Source of the DNA: Collinsella sp. TM09-10AT
GTDB taxonomy: Bacteria > Actinomycetota > Coriobacteriia > Coriobacteriales > Coriobacteriaceae
DNA: 64,000 bases
NCBI RefSeq assembly: GCF_003436275.1
Contig: NZ_QSOP01000002.1
Coordinates: 62,001-126,000, forward strand
Reading direction: 5' to 3'
The notes beneath the pieces are model-generated. The model was given only the letters and a program-made list of their open reading frames with translations. It was not told the origin of the DNA and searched no databases. The position numbers and the translations under genes are program-made. Of the stretch, positions 24,171 to 33,236 are shown piece after piece (the first letter of the stretch is position 1; each line of letters starts with the position of its first letter).

Positions 24171-25550
24171 ATGAACACCGAGGAAATTGCGCGCATCGTC
24201 GGCGATCAGCGCGCCTACTTTAAGACGCACGCCACGTTTGATGTCGACGCTCGCCGCCGTGCGCTCGTGCGCCTGCGTGATGCGGTTCGTGCGCACGAGG
24301 CCGATATCGTCCATGCGCTCAAGACCGATTTGGGAAAGTCGCATGACGAGGCGTATATGTGCGAGATCGGCACGTCGCTTTCCGAGATTCGCCATCAGAT
24401 CGCGCATGTGGCTCGATGGAGTCGTCCGCGCCTGCGTCCGTGTGACCTCGCCAATGCCGTGAGTGTGTGCAAAACGCAAGCCGTGCCCTATGGCGTCACG
24501 CTCATCATGGCTCCATGGAACTATCCGTTTTTGTTGACGCTCGAGCCGCTCGCCGGCGCGCTCGCTGCGGGTAACACCGTGGTCATCAAGCCGAGTGCCT
24601 ATGCGCCGGCTTCGAGCGCGGTGCTCAAGCAAATCTGCGAAGAGACGTTTGATCCGCGCCTGGTGACGGTTATCGAGGGCGGGCGCGCCGAGAACGAAGC
24701 GCTGCTCGATGAGTGCTGGGACAAGATCTTCTTTACCGGCAGCGTTCCGGTCGGCAAACTCGTCATGGAGCGGGCAAGTAAAAACCTGACGCCCGTGACG
24801 CTTGAGCTGGGCGGAAAGAGTCCCTGCATTGTGGATGCGACGGCAAACTTGAAGGTCGCGGCACGGCGCATCGCCTTTGGTAAATGGCTCAACGTGGGCC
24901 AGACCTGTGTAGCGCCCGACTATCTGCTGGTCGACGTGCACGTGCACGATGAGTTGTTGGGCCTCATCAAGGAGGAGGTCCGCCGCATGTTTGGCGAGCA
25001 TCCGCTCGACAACGAGGATTACGGCCACATCGTCAACGCCAAGCATTTTGCGCGCGTGCGCGGGCTGATCGATCCCGACAAGGTTGTGCTGGGAGGCACG
25101 GCGCGCGAGTCGTCGCTCAAGATTGAGCCGACGATCCTAGACGGCGTGTCCCCCGATGACGCCGTGATGCAGGAAGAAATCTTCGGTCCCATCTTGCCGG
25201 TGCTGACGTTTGAGAGCTTAGACGAGGCCGAGACGTTTATTACGGATCGTCCGACACCGCTGGCCTTATATATCTTTAGCCAGGACCGCGCAGTTCAGGA
25301 GCGCTTTGTGCGCCATGTGCCCTTTGGCGGCGGCTGCGTCAACGACACGATCATGCATCTGGCTACGAGCCATATGGGCTTTGGCGGCATGGGCGCGAGC
25401 GGTATGGGGCAGTACCATGGACGCGAGAGCTTCGATACGTTTAGCCACAAGAAGAGCATCGTGAACAAGGCAACGTGGCTGGACGTGCCATTCCGCTATG
25501 CCCCGTATGCGAGCTGGAAGCACAAGTTCGTGCGCATGTTCGTGCATTAG
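24171..25550 (+). CDS. Aldehyde dehydrogenase, class 3 / fatty-aldehyde type
   Basis: A 459-residue NAD(P)-dependent aldehyde dehydrogenase. The catalytic Cys is in LNVGQTCVAPDY near residue 243, the general-base Glu in TLELGGKSP near residue 209, and the substrate loop is IMAPWNYPF near residue 110. The short N-terminus and C-terminal hydrophobic/basic tail (SWKHKFVRMFVH) resemble class 3 fatty-aldehyde enzymes. It is coupled to the alcohol dehydrogenase gene. Confidence 0.93.
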   Translation: MNTEEIARIVGDQRAYFKTHATFDVDARRRALVRLRDAVRAHEADIVHALKTDLGKSHDEAYMCEIGTSLSEIRHQIAHVARWSRPRLRPCDLANAVSVCKTQAVPYGVTLIMAPWNYPFLLTLEPLAGALAAGNTVVIKPSAYAPASSAVLKQICEETFDPRLVTVIEGGRAENEALLDECWDKIFFTGSVPVGKLVMERASKNLTPVTLELGGKSPCIVDATANLKVAARRIAFGKWLNVGQTCVAPDYLLVDVHVHDELLGLIKEEVRRMFGEHPLDNEDYGHIVNAKHFARVRGLIDPDKVVLGGTARESSLKIEPTILDGVSPDDAVMQEEIFGPILPVLTFESLDEAETFITDRPTPLALYIFSQDRAVQERFVRHVPFGGGCVNDTIMHLATSHMGFGGMGASGMGQYHGRESFDTFSHKKSIVNKATWLDVPFRYAPYASWKHKFVRMFVH

Positions 25551-25564
25551 AATCAGATGACTTA

Positions 25565-25615
25565 GAGATAAGCAAAATGGCCGCCCCCGCATAAGCGAAG
25601 ACGGCCACTTCTCAT
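25565..25615. repeat. Hairpin-forming intergenic repeat, copy 1
   Basis: Contains TGGCCG and CGGCCA arms with an inner GCATAAGCG loop. Nearly the same sequence recurs at 27070-27119, so the pair brackets the MFS gene. It probably terminates the aldehyde dehydrogenase transcript, although the T-tract is weak on the plus strand. Confidence 0.75.
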
Positions 25616-25714
25616 GCCCAAGCGCTGGGGCGTGGAGCGTTCTGATGGCAACGCGCAGGGGCGGGACGCCAGATCGGTGCTAGAATACGGGACGACCGCA
25701 GCAAAGGGGAGATT

Positions 25715-25744
25715 ATGCATATGTTCGAGACCTACATGGACTGA
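25715..25744 (+). CDS. Possible leader peptide, 9 residues
   Basis: A tiny frame, MHMFETYMD and stop, with a good AAAGGGGA before its ATG and a -10-like TAGAAT at 25681-25686. Its ATGCATATG start region is the exact inverse of CATATGCAT (25773-25781) at the start of the MFS gene, so the two could pair in the RNA. A translational attenuator is conceivable. Confidence 0.35.
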   Translation: MHMFETYMD

Positions 25745-25775
25745 TGACGCTCAGGTTGTCTTGTTTGGTTTCCAT

Positions 25776-26993
25776 ATGCATGAGGGGTTTACTTTGTCCC
25801 GTCTTCTTTCTCCATCGCACCGTTTGGTTGCGGTAAATTTCTTTATTCAGCTTGCATTTCAGTCGACGTATTTTGTCGGCATCATTGGCTGCGGCACCTA
25901 CGTTCTCGGGGCCGGCGCATTTGAGACGTCCGCCCTCGTGTTTGGACTCAACCTGGTGCTCATCTTTGCAACGTTTTGCGCCGGCGCACTTGTGGACTCC
26001 TTGGGCCCGCGTCATGTGCTTCTAGCCGTTTGCGTCCTGCTTTGCGCATCGGGCGTTTTTGGCCTTGTAGCTCCCGTGTCCTATCCCGCGCTTGCGCTAC
26101 TCGCCATCTCTGCCGGGTTGCTGTTTGGCGCGGGGACCACGGCCATGGACGCCTATCCGCGCTTTTTGACGGAGGCGCCCGAGGAGCTTTTGCGCATAAA
26201 CGGCCTCAACAATATCGCGACAAGTGTCGCGGTGATCGTTGGACCTGCCCTTGGAGGCGTTATCGCCTCGGCCTTTTCCAACCAAGGGGTGTTTTTCCTG
26301 CTCGCGGCAGCACCTGTTCCCGCTTTGCTGCTTGTGGCCTCGTTGCGTGAAGGCACTGCTGTTCAGGGCGTCGACAAGCCGGAGTCTCGCGATGGGGCGA
26401 CGGGCTTGCGATCGCTTTGGGAGGGCGTTATTACCACGGCGGCCGATGCCGACCTGCGCCTGATTTTTCTCATGGGCTTTATGGGTTTCTTTGCCTACGG
26501 GGCGTTCGATTCGCTCGAGTCACTGTTCTACCGCGATGTTCTCTGCGTGGGTGCGGAGTGGATGGGATGGCTGTCGGCCATTGCCGGTATCGGCGGAACA
26601 CTGGGATCGTACCTGATCATGCGCGTGCCGTCGGGACGCATCAGGCTGGAGCTTTTGGCAGCGATGCTGCTGGTGACGGGCGTGGGCTCCGTTGTGTATG
26701 TGGGTACCGCCTCTGTTGCCGTCGCTGCAGTGGGGCAGCTTGTCTGCGGCATCGGTTTTGGTGCCATGGGACCGGTGCGCGTCACGCTCACCCAGCGCTT
26801 GAGCGACCCTGCTAAGGTGGGGCGCGTCATGGGCGTGATGCGCGTGGGCCTCAATGGCGCCGGCGTGCTGCCGCTGATTGTGGCTCCGTTTTTGGCCGAT
26901 GCCTTTGGCGTGCAGGGAGTACTTGTTGGCGCAAGCCTGGCAACGGCCGCTATCGCCTGCACGTTTTGGGCAATCGCCCGGCATCGGGGCTAG
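25776..26993 (+). CDS. MFS transporter
   Basis: A protein of 405 residues with about twelve membrane segments, in the style of small MFS exporters (MFS_1/MFS_3). Visible are the loop GALVDSLGPRHVLL between segments 2 and 3 and the repeated half at GQLVCGIGFGAMGPVRVTL. The ATG at 25776 lacks a ribosome-binding site; a TTG six codons later follows GAGGGG and may be the true start. The 5' leader carries a possible leader peptide that can pair with the start region. Substrate unknown. Confidence 0.82.
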   Translation: MHEGFTLSRLLSPSHRLVAVNFFIQLAFQSTYFVGIIGCGTYVLGAGAFETSALVFGLNLVLIFATFCAGALVDSLGPRHVLLAVCVLLCASGVFGLVAPVSYPALALLAISAGLLFGAGTTAMDAYPRFLTEAPEELLRINGLNNIATSVAVIVGPALGGVIASAFSNQGVFFLLAAAPVPALLLVASLREGTAVQGVDKPESRDGATGLRSLWEGVITTAADADLRLIFLMGFMGFFAYGAFDSLESLFYRDVLCVGAEWMGWLSAIAGIGGTLGSYLIMRVPSGRIRLELLAAMLLVTGVGSVVYVGTASVAVAAVGQLVCGIGFGAMGPVRVTLTQRLSDPAKVGRVMGVMRVGLNGAGVLPLIVAPFLADAFGVQGVLVGASLATAAIACTFWAIARHRG

Positions 26994-27319
26994 ACTCGCG
27001 GTGTCCCACTTGCTTTGCTGAATAAGTAGTATGGCGTGCCAATTTTGTGCAATAGAACCGATAGCATAGGGATAAACAAAGTGGCCGCCCCGCGTAAGCG
27101 AAGACGGCCACTTCTCACGATGAAAACGTGTATCGGAGTTGGCAAGACCCGCGGGCACGGGTGCCATCCGTGTCCCTATCTTATCCGCAAGCGCTCTGCC
27201 GCGCAAACGTTGCGGCAAGCGATTGAAAGACGCAGGTAGGGTGAATATGTGTCCGCACGGGCCCGTAGACTTCTCGATAAGGTTAAGTGCCGGGTATCCC
27301 GGCCGTTAGAGGAGCTGCT
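26994..27319. other. Gene-poor gap with a second hairpin repeat
   Basis: No convincing gene. It holds the second hairpin repeat (27070-27119) and an imperfect hairpin GGGCACGG/CCGTG-t-CCC (27154-27177). A short open frame starting at 27121 lacks a ribosome-binding site and I leave it out. Confidence 0.6.
27070..27119. repeat. Hairpin-forming intergenic repeat, copy 2
   Basis: AAGTGGCCG (27080-27088) pairs with CGGCCACTT (27106-27114), with an inner CGC-GTAA-GCG. It matches the repeat at 25565-25615 with few changes. Probable terminator of the MFS gene. Confidence 0.75.
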
Positions 27320-27646
27320 ATGTACGAGCCTTCACGTGTTCTTCTGTCGTTTCACATTGCGGGATTTCAGTATGCCGACGGCGCCTTGGTCTTGGGCGAT
27401 CTTAAAGCGGGCGATAAACTGACGCTGCGTGCCGAACGTGATAATCCCCACGACCCCGAGGCGGTTGCGATCTATTATGGCAAGACCAAGCTTGGCTATG
27501 TTCCGGGAGACGAGGTTGGCCCGCTGTCCTTGATGATGTATTACGGGCATGGGGACGTATTTGAAGCCCGTGTGCAGCAGGTTGCTCCCGAGCGCAGCCC
27601 GTGGCATCAGGTGCGCGTTGGACTCTATGTGGTGGATGCCCGCTAG
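27320..27646 (+). CDS. HIRAN-domain protein
   Basis: A 108-residue protein that is essentially one HIRAN domain: HIAGFQYADGA, LRAERDNPHDPEAVAIYY and KLGYVPGDEVGPL are the recognisable parts. HIRAN domains bind free 3' DNA ends in helicases such as HLTF; stand-alone bacterial forms have no settled function. The ATG at 27320 follows GAGGAG. A small acidic protein gene follows at once. Confidence 0.85.
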   Translation: MYEPSRVLLSFHIAGFQYADGALVLGDLKAGDKLTLRAERDNPHDPEAVAIYYGKTKLGYVPGDEVGPLSLMMYYGHGDVFEARVQQVAPERSPWHQVRVGLYVVDAR

Positions 27647-27664
27647 TCGGCAATGGAGGCGGTC

Positions 27665-27844
27665 ATGGTTGATGACGACGACCTGTTCGATCTGACAGAC
27701 GATCCGTTTGAGTGGGATATGCTACTCGATGACGATGAGTTGGAGCAGGACCGGAAGAAGCGGCAGGACAAGAACGCCCAGGGTGATGCGTCGAAAAAGA
27801 AAGACAAACGCCGCCGAGGTCCGTTCGGCGGGCTCTTTGGCTAA
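27665..27844 (+). CDS. Small charged protein of unknown function
   Basis: 59 residues: an acidic first half (VDDDDLFDLTDDPFEWDML), then a basic stretch (DKKDKRRR-like) and a GPFGGLFG end. The ATG follows GGAGGCGG, 18 bp after the HIRAN gene, so the two are probably co-transcribed. The stop codon lies inside a short dyad (CTTTGGC/GCCAAAG, 27835-27857). No family recognised. Confidence 0.65.
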   Translation: MVDDDDLFDLTDDPFEWDMLLDDDELEQDRKKRQDKNAQGDASKKKDKRRRGPFGGLFG

Positions 27845-27910
27845 CCGACGCGCCAAAGCGTCTGTATACTAGGCACGTGTTAGACACGTTGCGAAATGAG
27901 GATACAGACG

Positions 27911-28456
27911 ATGATGTGGTTTACCGCCGACCTGCACCTGGGCGATACGAATATCTTGCACGATATGGATCGGCCGTTTGATTCGGTCGAGGAGATGAAC
28001 CGCAAGGTCATCGATGCCATCAATGAGTGCGTGGCGACGGACGACCGCCTCTATATTCTGGGTGACTTTACCTATCGTTTGCCCCTGGCGGAGGCGGTTC
28101 GCCTGCGCGAGCGCATCGAATGCCAGAATGTAACGCTCATCCGTGGTAACCATGACGGCGACTGGGAAGATCCCGACGTGCCGCAGATTTGGGATGAGGT
28201 ACGCGATTACCTGGAGATTGCTCCCGGCTATGCCAAGGGCCATCGTCTAGTTATGAGCCACTACCCCATGCTCAGCTGGAATGGCAAGGCGCGCGGTGCC
28301 ATCATGCTGCACGGACATATCCACAGCAGGGGAGACCGCGTCAACGCGCGCAACCGCGATCGCGAGCGCCCCATTTACCGCTACGATGTGGGCCTCGACG
28401 CCAACAACTACAAGCCCGTAAGCCGAGACCAGATCCTGAATTTCTTTGGCCTGTAG
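27911..28456 (+). CDS. Calcineurin-like metallophosphoesterase
   Basis: A 181-residue phosphoesterase with the standard metal motifs: TADLHLGD at the N-terminus, LGDFTY near residue 50, IRGNHDGD near residue 77, and MLHGHIHS near residue 133. It probably hydrolyses phosphodiesters or phosphomonoesters; small proteins of this type are not assigned a substrate. I prefer the ATG at 27911, behind GAGGA, to one five codons upstream. A dyad ACGTGT-TAG-ACACGT (27875-27889) lies just after a TATACT box. Confidence 0.88.
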   Translation: MMWFTADLHLGDTNILHDMDRPFDSVEEMNRKVIDAINECVATDDRLYILGDFTYRLPLAEAVRLRERIECQNVTLIRGNHDGDWEDPDVPQIWDEVRDYLEIAPGYAKGHRLVMSHYPMLSWNGKARGAIMLHGHIHSRGDRVNARNRDRERPIYRYDVGLDANNYKPVSRDQILNFFGL

Positions 28457-28462
28457 CTCGCA

Positions 28463-28499
28463 AACCGCCACGAAGGGGACAGGCACCTTTGTGGTGGTT
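28463..28499. repeat. REP-like hairpin with GGGGACAGG loop
   Basis: AACCGCCACGAAGG and CCTTTGTGGTGGTT pair over 14 positions with two G-T pairs in RNA, and the loop includes GGGGACAGGCA. Similar GGGACAGG hairpins occur at 42570-42602. Confidence 0.6.
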
Positions 28500-28501
28500 C
28501 T

Positions 28502-28536
28502 GGCGCCGTTGCCATTATGGCAGCGGCGCCTTTTTT
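28502..28536 (+). terminator. Rho-independent terminator
   Basis: GGCGCCGTTGCCAT pairs with ATGGCAGCGGCGCC (one mismatch), followed by six T. It ends the phosphoesterase transcript. Confidence 0.93.
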
Positions 28537-28594
28537 GTCCGCGCGGCGCGGTAGAGTGTAGACGGTTTAAATTTTCGTCCATCGAGGAGCTGCC

Positions 28595-30352
28595 ATGAAC
28601 GAGATCAAGTGCCCGCATTGCGGCGAAGTGTTTAAGGTCGATGCGTCCGGCTATGCGGATATCGTCAAACAGGTGCGCGATGCCGAGTTCTCGCGCGACC
28701 TGGACGAGCGCGTGAAGGCAGTCCAGCGCGAAGGCGAGCAGGCGCTGGAGCTTGAGCGCTCGCGTTCGACGGCTGCCTTGCAAAAGGCAGAGTCTCAGCG
28801 CGACGCTGAGCTCGTAGAGCAGAAGAACGCTGCGGCTCAACAGCTGGCGCAAGAAGTCGCCAAGCGCGATGCCGAGCTTGCCGAGCTACGCGCCAAGCTC
28901 GAGGGCGCTGCCGCAGAGCGCGAGAGCGCAAGCCAGCGCGCGGCGGTCGAGGCCCGTGCCGATGCTCAAAAGGAGAACGCCGAGCTCCAGCGTGAGATCG
29001 ACAATTTGCGTGCGCAGCTGGGACGCAAGGATGATGAAGCCAAGCTTGCCGAGTCGGCGGCGCGCAACGCTGCTCAAAACGATGTAGCCGCGCGTGATGC
29101 CCAGATTGCCGAGCTGCAAGCCAGGCTCGCCGCGGCGGACAAGGCCCAGGAGATGGCGCTTGCTGCTGCTGCGGCCGAGTCGCAGCGTGAGCTCGAGGCC
29201 GCTCGCAGCGAGGCCGAACGTACGCTTGCTGACTATCGCGCGAAGGTTCAGGAGAAGTTTTCCGTCGCAAAGGCTCAGTCCGAGCAGGAGGCCGAGGGTC
29301 TGCGTGCTCAGCTGCGCGAACAGGAACTGACGGCCAAGATGAACCTATCGGCGGCGGTCGCCGCGGCGGAGCGTGAGCGTGACGAGGCCCGCGCCAAGCT
29401 CACGAGTGAGCTGGCGGTGCGCGATTCACGCGAGGAGCAGGCCAAGGCGGCACACGAGCTCGAACTTGCGCAGACCAAGCGCGCGAACGAGGAGCTGATT
29501 CGCTACAAGGATGAAGAGATTGAGCGCCTTAAGGACATGAAGGTCCGCCTGTCCACCAAGATGGTGGGCGAGTCGCTCGAGCAGCACTGCGAGACCGAGT
29601 TTAACCGCCTGCGCATGACGGCGTTTCCCAACGCGTATTTCGAGAAGGATAACGATGCATCCGAGGGTACCAAGGGCGACTTTATCTTCCGCGAGTGTGA
29701 CGAGAGCGGCAACGAGATCATTTCGATCATGTTCGAGATGAAAAACGAGAACGACGAGACCGCGACCAAACACAAGAACGAGGATTTCTTTAAGAAACTC
29801 GATCACGATCGCCGCCAGAAAGGCTGCGAGTATGCGGTGCTCTGCACCCTGCTGGAGCCCGAGAGTGACCTCTATAACGCGGGTATCGTCGACGTGAGTT
29901 ACCGCTATGAGAAGATGTACGTGATCCGCCCGCAGTTCTTCATCCCCATGATTACGCTCCTTCGCAACGCCGCTATGGGTTCGCTTCGCTATAAGCAGGA
30001 ACTGGCGGAGTACAAACAGCAGAATATCGATGTCACGAACTTCGAAGCCAAGATGGAGAAGTTCAAGGATGGCTTCTCGCGCAACTACAACCTGGCGAGC
30101 AAGCAATTCGAGTCGGCAATCAAGGAGATCGATGCCGCCATTAAGCAGCTCGAGAAGACCAAGGACGACTTGCGCCGCAGCACCGAGAACCTACGCTTGG
30201 CCCACAACAAGGCCGATGAGCTTACCATTCGCAAGCTCACATGGGGCAACAAGACCATGAAGGCAGCGTTTGACGAGGCGCATGAGGCTACACCAGAGAC
30301 AAACGATGAGCCAGCCGAGGCGGATTCGTATGAGGTCGAGGATGCCGAGTAA
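28595..30352 (+). CDS. DUF2130 protein with zinc ribbon and long coiled coil
   Basis: A 585-residue protein. Residues 5-8 and nearby give a CPHCG half zinc ribbon. Residues about 30-310 are a Glu/Ala/Arg/Gln-rich coiled coil. Residues about 330-500 are the DUF2130 domain, with GTKGDFIFRE and IISIMFEMKNEND; the D...E-x-K spacing resembles a restriction-endonuclease fold, which suggests DNA cleavage or binding. A second coiled coil follows, then an acidic tail. The ATG follows GAGGAG. Function unknown. Confidence 0.85.
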   Translation: MNEIKCPHCGEVFKVDASGYADIVKQVRDAEFSRDLDERVKAVQREGEQALELERSRSTAALQKAESQRDAELVEQKNAAAQQLAQEVAKRDAELAELRAKLEGAAAERESASQRAAVEARADAQKENAELQREIDNLRAQLGRKDDEAKLAESAARNAAQNDVAARDAQIAELQARLAAADKAQEMALAAAAAESQRELEAARSEAERTLADYRAKVQEKFSVAKAQSEQEAEGLRAQLREQELTAKMNLSAAVAAAERERDEARAKLTSELAVRDSREEQAKAAHELELAQTKRANEELIRYKDEEIERLKDMKVRLSTKMVGESLEQHCETEFNRLRMTAFPNAYFEKDNDASEGTKGDFIFRECDESGNEIISIMFEMKNENDETATKHKNEDFFKKLDHDRRQKGCEYAVLCTLLEPESDLYNAGIVDVSYRYEKMYVIRPQFFIPMITLLRNAAMGSLRYKQELAEYKQQNIDVTNFEAKMEKFKDGFSRNYNLASKQFESAIKEIDAAIKQLEKTKDDLRRSTENLRLAHNKADELTIRKLTWGNKTMKAAFDEAHEATPETNDEPAEADSYEVEDAE

Positions 30353-30371
30353 GGCATAGCGGATAGTGAAA

Positions 30372-30415
30372 AAGCGGGGCTGCTGGCGATGTTGCCAACA
30401 GCCCCGCTTCGTTTC
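30372..30415. terminator. Bidirectional terminator between convergent genes
   Basis: AAGCGGGGCTG pairs with CAGCCCCGCTT, with an inner GGC/GCC. The T-run is better on the minus strand, serving the helicase gene. Confidence 0.88.
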
Positions 30416-30431
30416 GTCCCAATATGCTTGG

Positions 30432-33113
30432 CTAATCCTCGAGCAAATCCTCGATAAAACCGACGCGGTAGTTCTTGAAGATGACCTCGCCACCGTCTTG
30501 CGTGGCGTCCAGATCGACATCGCCCATGATGCCAAAATCGTGGTCGCCATCCTCGTCAGCAAAGATCTGGTGCACGTGCCATACGTGCGCGGTCTTCTCG
30601 TCGGACTCGTCGATGGAAAACATCGCGGCGCTGCGGGCATCTCCGTCGGTGAGGATTTCCTCGTGCTGCTCGTGGTAAGCGTCGAGTGCTTTTTGCCAGC
30701 GGATCTCGCTCATGCCCCAGTCGTCGTCGAGCTCGCCCAGGTCGCGAACGTGCTCGCGGGCGGCAAGGGTCACGCGGCGGAAGAGCGCGTTGCGCACCAA
30801 CAGCGTGCAGCCGCGGCGGTCCGCCACGACCTCGTCGATGCCCTGCGGCGGCGCAGCATCGAGGGCTGCCGGGTTGCCGGCGTTCTCCCACTCGTCCACC
30901 AGGCTCGAGTCCACCGAGCGCACCACAAAGCCGAGCCACGAGATAATGTCGCGCAGACGCTCGTCGCGCTTCTCGATGGGCACGGTGCGGTCGAGCGAAC
31001 GGTAGGCCTCTGCCAGGTAACGCAGCAAAATGCCCTCGGAACGGGCGATGCCGAGCTTTTGAATGTAACCCTTAAAATCGCTCGCGCTTTCCAGCATATC
31101 GCGCAGGACGCTTTTGGGAGAGAGCTGGTAGTCGTTTGCCCAGGGCACTTCCTGGCAGTACTTGTCGAAGGCGGCGTCGAGCAAGTCCTCGAGCGGTTTT
31201 TCGTAGGTGACATCCTGGATGCGCTCCAGGCGTTCCTCATATTCGACGCCGTCAGCCTTCATTTCGGCCATCGCGCGGTCGCGCGCTGCGCGCTCCTGAG
31301 CGCGCAGCACCTGCTTGGGATCCTCGAGCGTTGCCTCGACCATCGAGATCAGGTCCATGGTATAGGTCTCGCTCTCGGGATCGAGCAGCTCCAACGCGGC
31401 AAGCAAAAACGGCGAGAGCGGCTGGTCGAGCGCAAAGTCCTCGGGCAGGTCGACCGTCAGTGCGTAGTCGATGTCCGGCGCGGCGTCAGCCGGAGCGTCG
31501 GGTGCGGGCGGCACCTCGGTGCGCACGACGACGCCGGAATCGATGAGCGTGGCGAAGATCTCGTCGGCACGAACCTCGAGCTTAGCCTTTTCCTCGGGGG
31601 TCTGCAGGCTCGTCTCGATGAGGTCGTGTACGCGGGCTCGGGCATCGCCACCCTGCTCGACCACGCTAATCACCATGGAGTGCGTGATGCGCAGGCGCGG
31701 CTTGAGTGTCTCGGGCTGCGTCTCGATCAGGCGCTCGAACGTCTGCTTGTTCCAGGTGACAAAGCCCTCGGGGGCCTTCTTCTTTTTAATCTTGCGGAGC
31801 TTTTTGGGGTCGTCGCCCGCCTTGGCCATAAGCTTGGCATTCTCGATCTCGTGCTCGGGTGCCTCGGCGATGACCATGCCCTCGGTATCGAAGCCCGAGC
31901 GGCCGGCACGACCGGCAATCTGATGGAACTCGCGGGCGCGCAGACGACGCATCTTATAGCCATCGAACTTGGTGAGCGCGGTGAGCACCACGGTGTGGAT
32001 GGGCACGTTGATACCGACGCCGAGCGTATCGGTGCCGCAGATGACGGGTAGCAGGCCCTGCTGCGCCAAGCGCTCGACCAGCAGGCGGTAGCGCGGCAAC
32101 ATGCCAGCATGGTGCACGCCGACGCCGCATCCGAGCAAGCGCTTGAGGATTTTGCCGAAGGCCGTCGAGAAGCTCGTGCCCTTGGCCGCCTCCTTGATGG
32201 CCTCGCGCTGCTCCTTGTTGGCAATGCCAAAATTGGCGAGCGACTGTGCCGTCGCAAGTGCGGCATCCTGGCTAAAGTGCACGATATAGAGTGGGGCCTC
32301 GTCGCGGCGCATGGCGAGCTCGACCGTGCCCTCGAGGGAGGTCGTCACATAGTCGTAACTCAGCGGAACAGGACGCGGGGCGTCGACGACCAAGTCGCAA
32401 GCAGCGCCGGTGTGCTCCTCGAGTGAGGCGGCGATGGCAGTGACATCGCCGAGCGTGGCGCTCATGAGCATGAATTGCGTGTGAGGCAGGGTGAGCAGCG
32501 GCACCTGCCAGGCCCAACCGCGATCGGGGTCGGCAAAGTAGTGGAACTCGTCCATGGCGACGCAGCCAACATCGGCATCTTCGCCCTCGCGTAGTGCGTC
32601 GTTGGCGAGGATTTCTGCCGTACAGCAGATGACGGGCGCCTTGGTGTTGATATGCGTGTCGCCGGTGATCATACCGACGTTATCGCGGCCGAGCACCTGC
32701 ACAAGGTCGAAAAACTTCTCGCTGACCAGAGCCTTGATGGGGGCCGTGTAATAGCAGCGTTTGCCCTGTGCCATGCCCATAAAGAGCATGCCCAGCGCGA
32801 CAAGCGACTTGCCCGATCCGGTCGGCGTGCCCAGAATGACGTGATCGCCGGCGGCTAGATCCATGAGGGCCTCTTCCTGGTGGTCCCACAGCTCAATACC
32901 GCGATCGCTCGTCCATTCAAAGAAGCGCTCGAAGGCCTGGTCGGGCGTGAGCCACGGTTCGGGCTCGCTGCCGTCCTCGGGCTCCCACCAGGTGGGGGAG
33001 AGCGCACCGAGTGAGCCGAATTCGGCTTCGGTTCCCGTGCCGCCCGAGAATGAACTGGCGGCTCCGGCACCGGGGACGGTGCTGGCGGCGATATCTGTCG
33101 TGGTCTGTGCCAT
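30432..33113 (-). CDS. Ski2/Mtr4-like DEAD-box helicase, DUF3516 C-terminus
   Basis: An 893-residue superfamily 2 helicase. Motif I is LGTPTGSGKSLVAL near residue 97, motif II is the variant MDEFHYF near residue 190, motif III LMSATLGD near residue 217, and motif VI QIAGRAGRSGFD near residue 404. The second half, including a Pro/Ala linker near residue 540, matches the actinobacterial DUF3516-type extension with a long alpha-helical region. Likely an RNA helicase in RNA turnover, by analogy to Ski2. The first 60 residues look disordered. The ATG follows GAGAGAAAG. Confidence 0.88.
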   Translation of the reverse strand: MAQTTTDIAASTVPGAGAASSFSGGTGTEAEFGSLGALSPTWWEPEDGSEPEPWLTPDQAFERFFEWTSDRGIELWDHQEEALMDLAAGDHVILGTPTGSGKSLVALGMLFMGMAQGKRCYYTAPIKALVSEKFFDLVQVLGRDNVGMITGDTHINTKAPVICCTAEILANDALREGEDADVGCVAMDEFHYFADPDRGWAWQVPLLTLPHTQFMLMSATLGDVTAIAASLEEHTGAACDLVVDAPRPVPLSYDYVTTSLEGTVELAMRRDEAPLYIVHFSQDAALATAQSLANFGIANKEQREAIKEAAKGTSFSTAFGKILKRLLGCGVGVHHAGMLPRYRLLVERLAQQGLLPVICGTDTLGVGINVPIHTVVLTALTKFDGYKMRRLRAREFHQIAGRAGRSGFDTEGMVIAEAPEHEIENAKLMAKAGDDPKKLRKIKKKKAPEGFVTWNKQTFERLIETQPETLKPRLRITHSMVISVVEQGGDARARVHDLIETSLQTPEEKAKLEVRADEIFATLIDSGVVVRTEVPPAPDAPADAAPDIDYALTVDLPEDFALDQPLSPFLLAALELLDPESETYTMDLISMVEATLEDPKQVLRAQERAARDRAMAEMKADGVEYEERLERIQDVTYEKPLEDLLDAAFDKYCQEVPWANDYQLSPKSVLRDMLESASDFKGYIQKLGIARSEGILLRYLAEAYRSLDRTVPIEKRDERLRDIISWLGFVVRSVDSSLVDEWENAGNPAALDAAPPQGIDEVVADRRGCTLLVRNALFRRVTLAAREHVRDLGELDDDWGMSEIRWQKALDAYHEQHEEILTDGDARSAAMFSIDESDEKTAHVWHVHQIFADEDGDHDFGIMGDVDLDATQDGGEVIFKNYRVGFIEDLLED

Positions 33114-33236
33114 GTGTTTGCTTTCTCTCGCGATTGTCCGCCAACTATTATGGCGTAGCGTCGCATCGATGCGTTCGCAGGCAAGAAAATGCAGGAAATG
33201 GGCGTTCTGCCCAGCCGTTTAGTGTAGTCGCTAGCC

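Noticed and set aside
27121..27239. Small Arg-rich frame in the gap before the HIRAN gene
   Set aside because: No ribosome-binding site, and it overlaps a hairpin; nothing supports translation.
27280..27320. Possible tRNA-like stem GCCGGG..CCCGGC
   Set aside because: Only a short stem; no T-arm or anticodon arm follows.
30366..32051. Long plus-strand open frame opposite the Ski2-like helicase
   Set aside because: The helicase on the other strand has all motifs; this frame overlaps the terminator at 30372 and has no domain.
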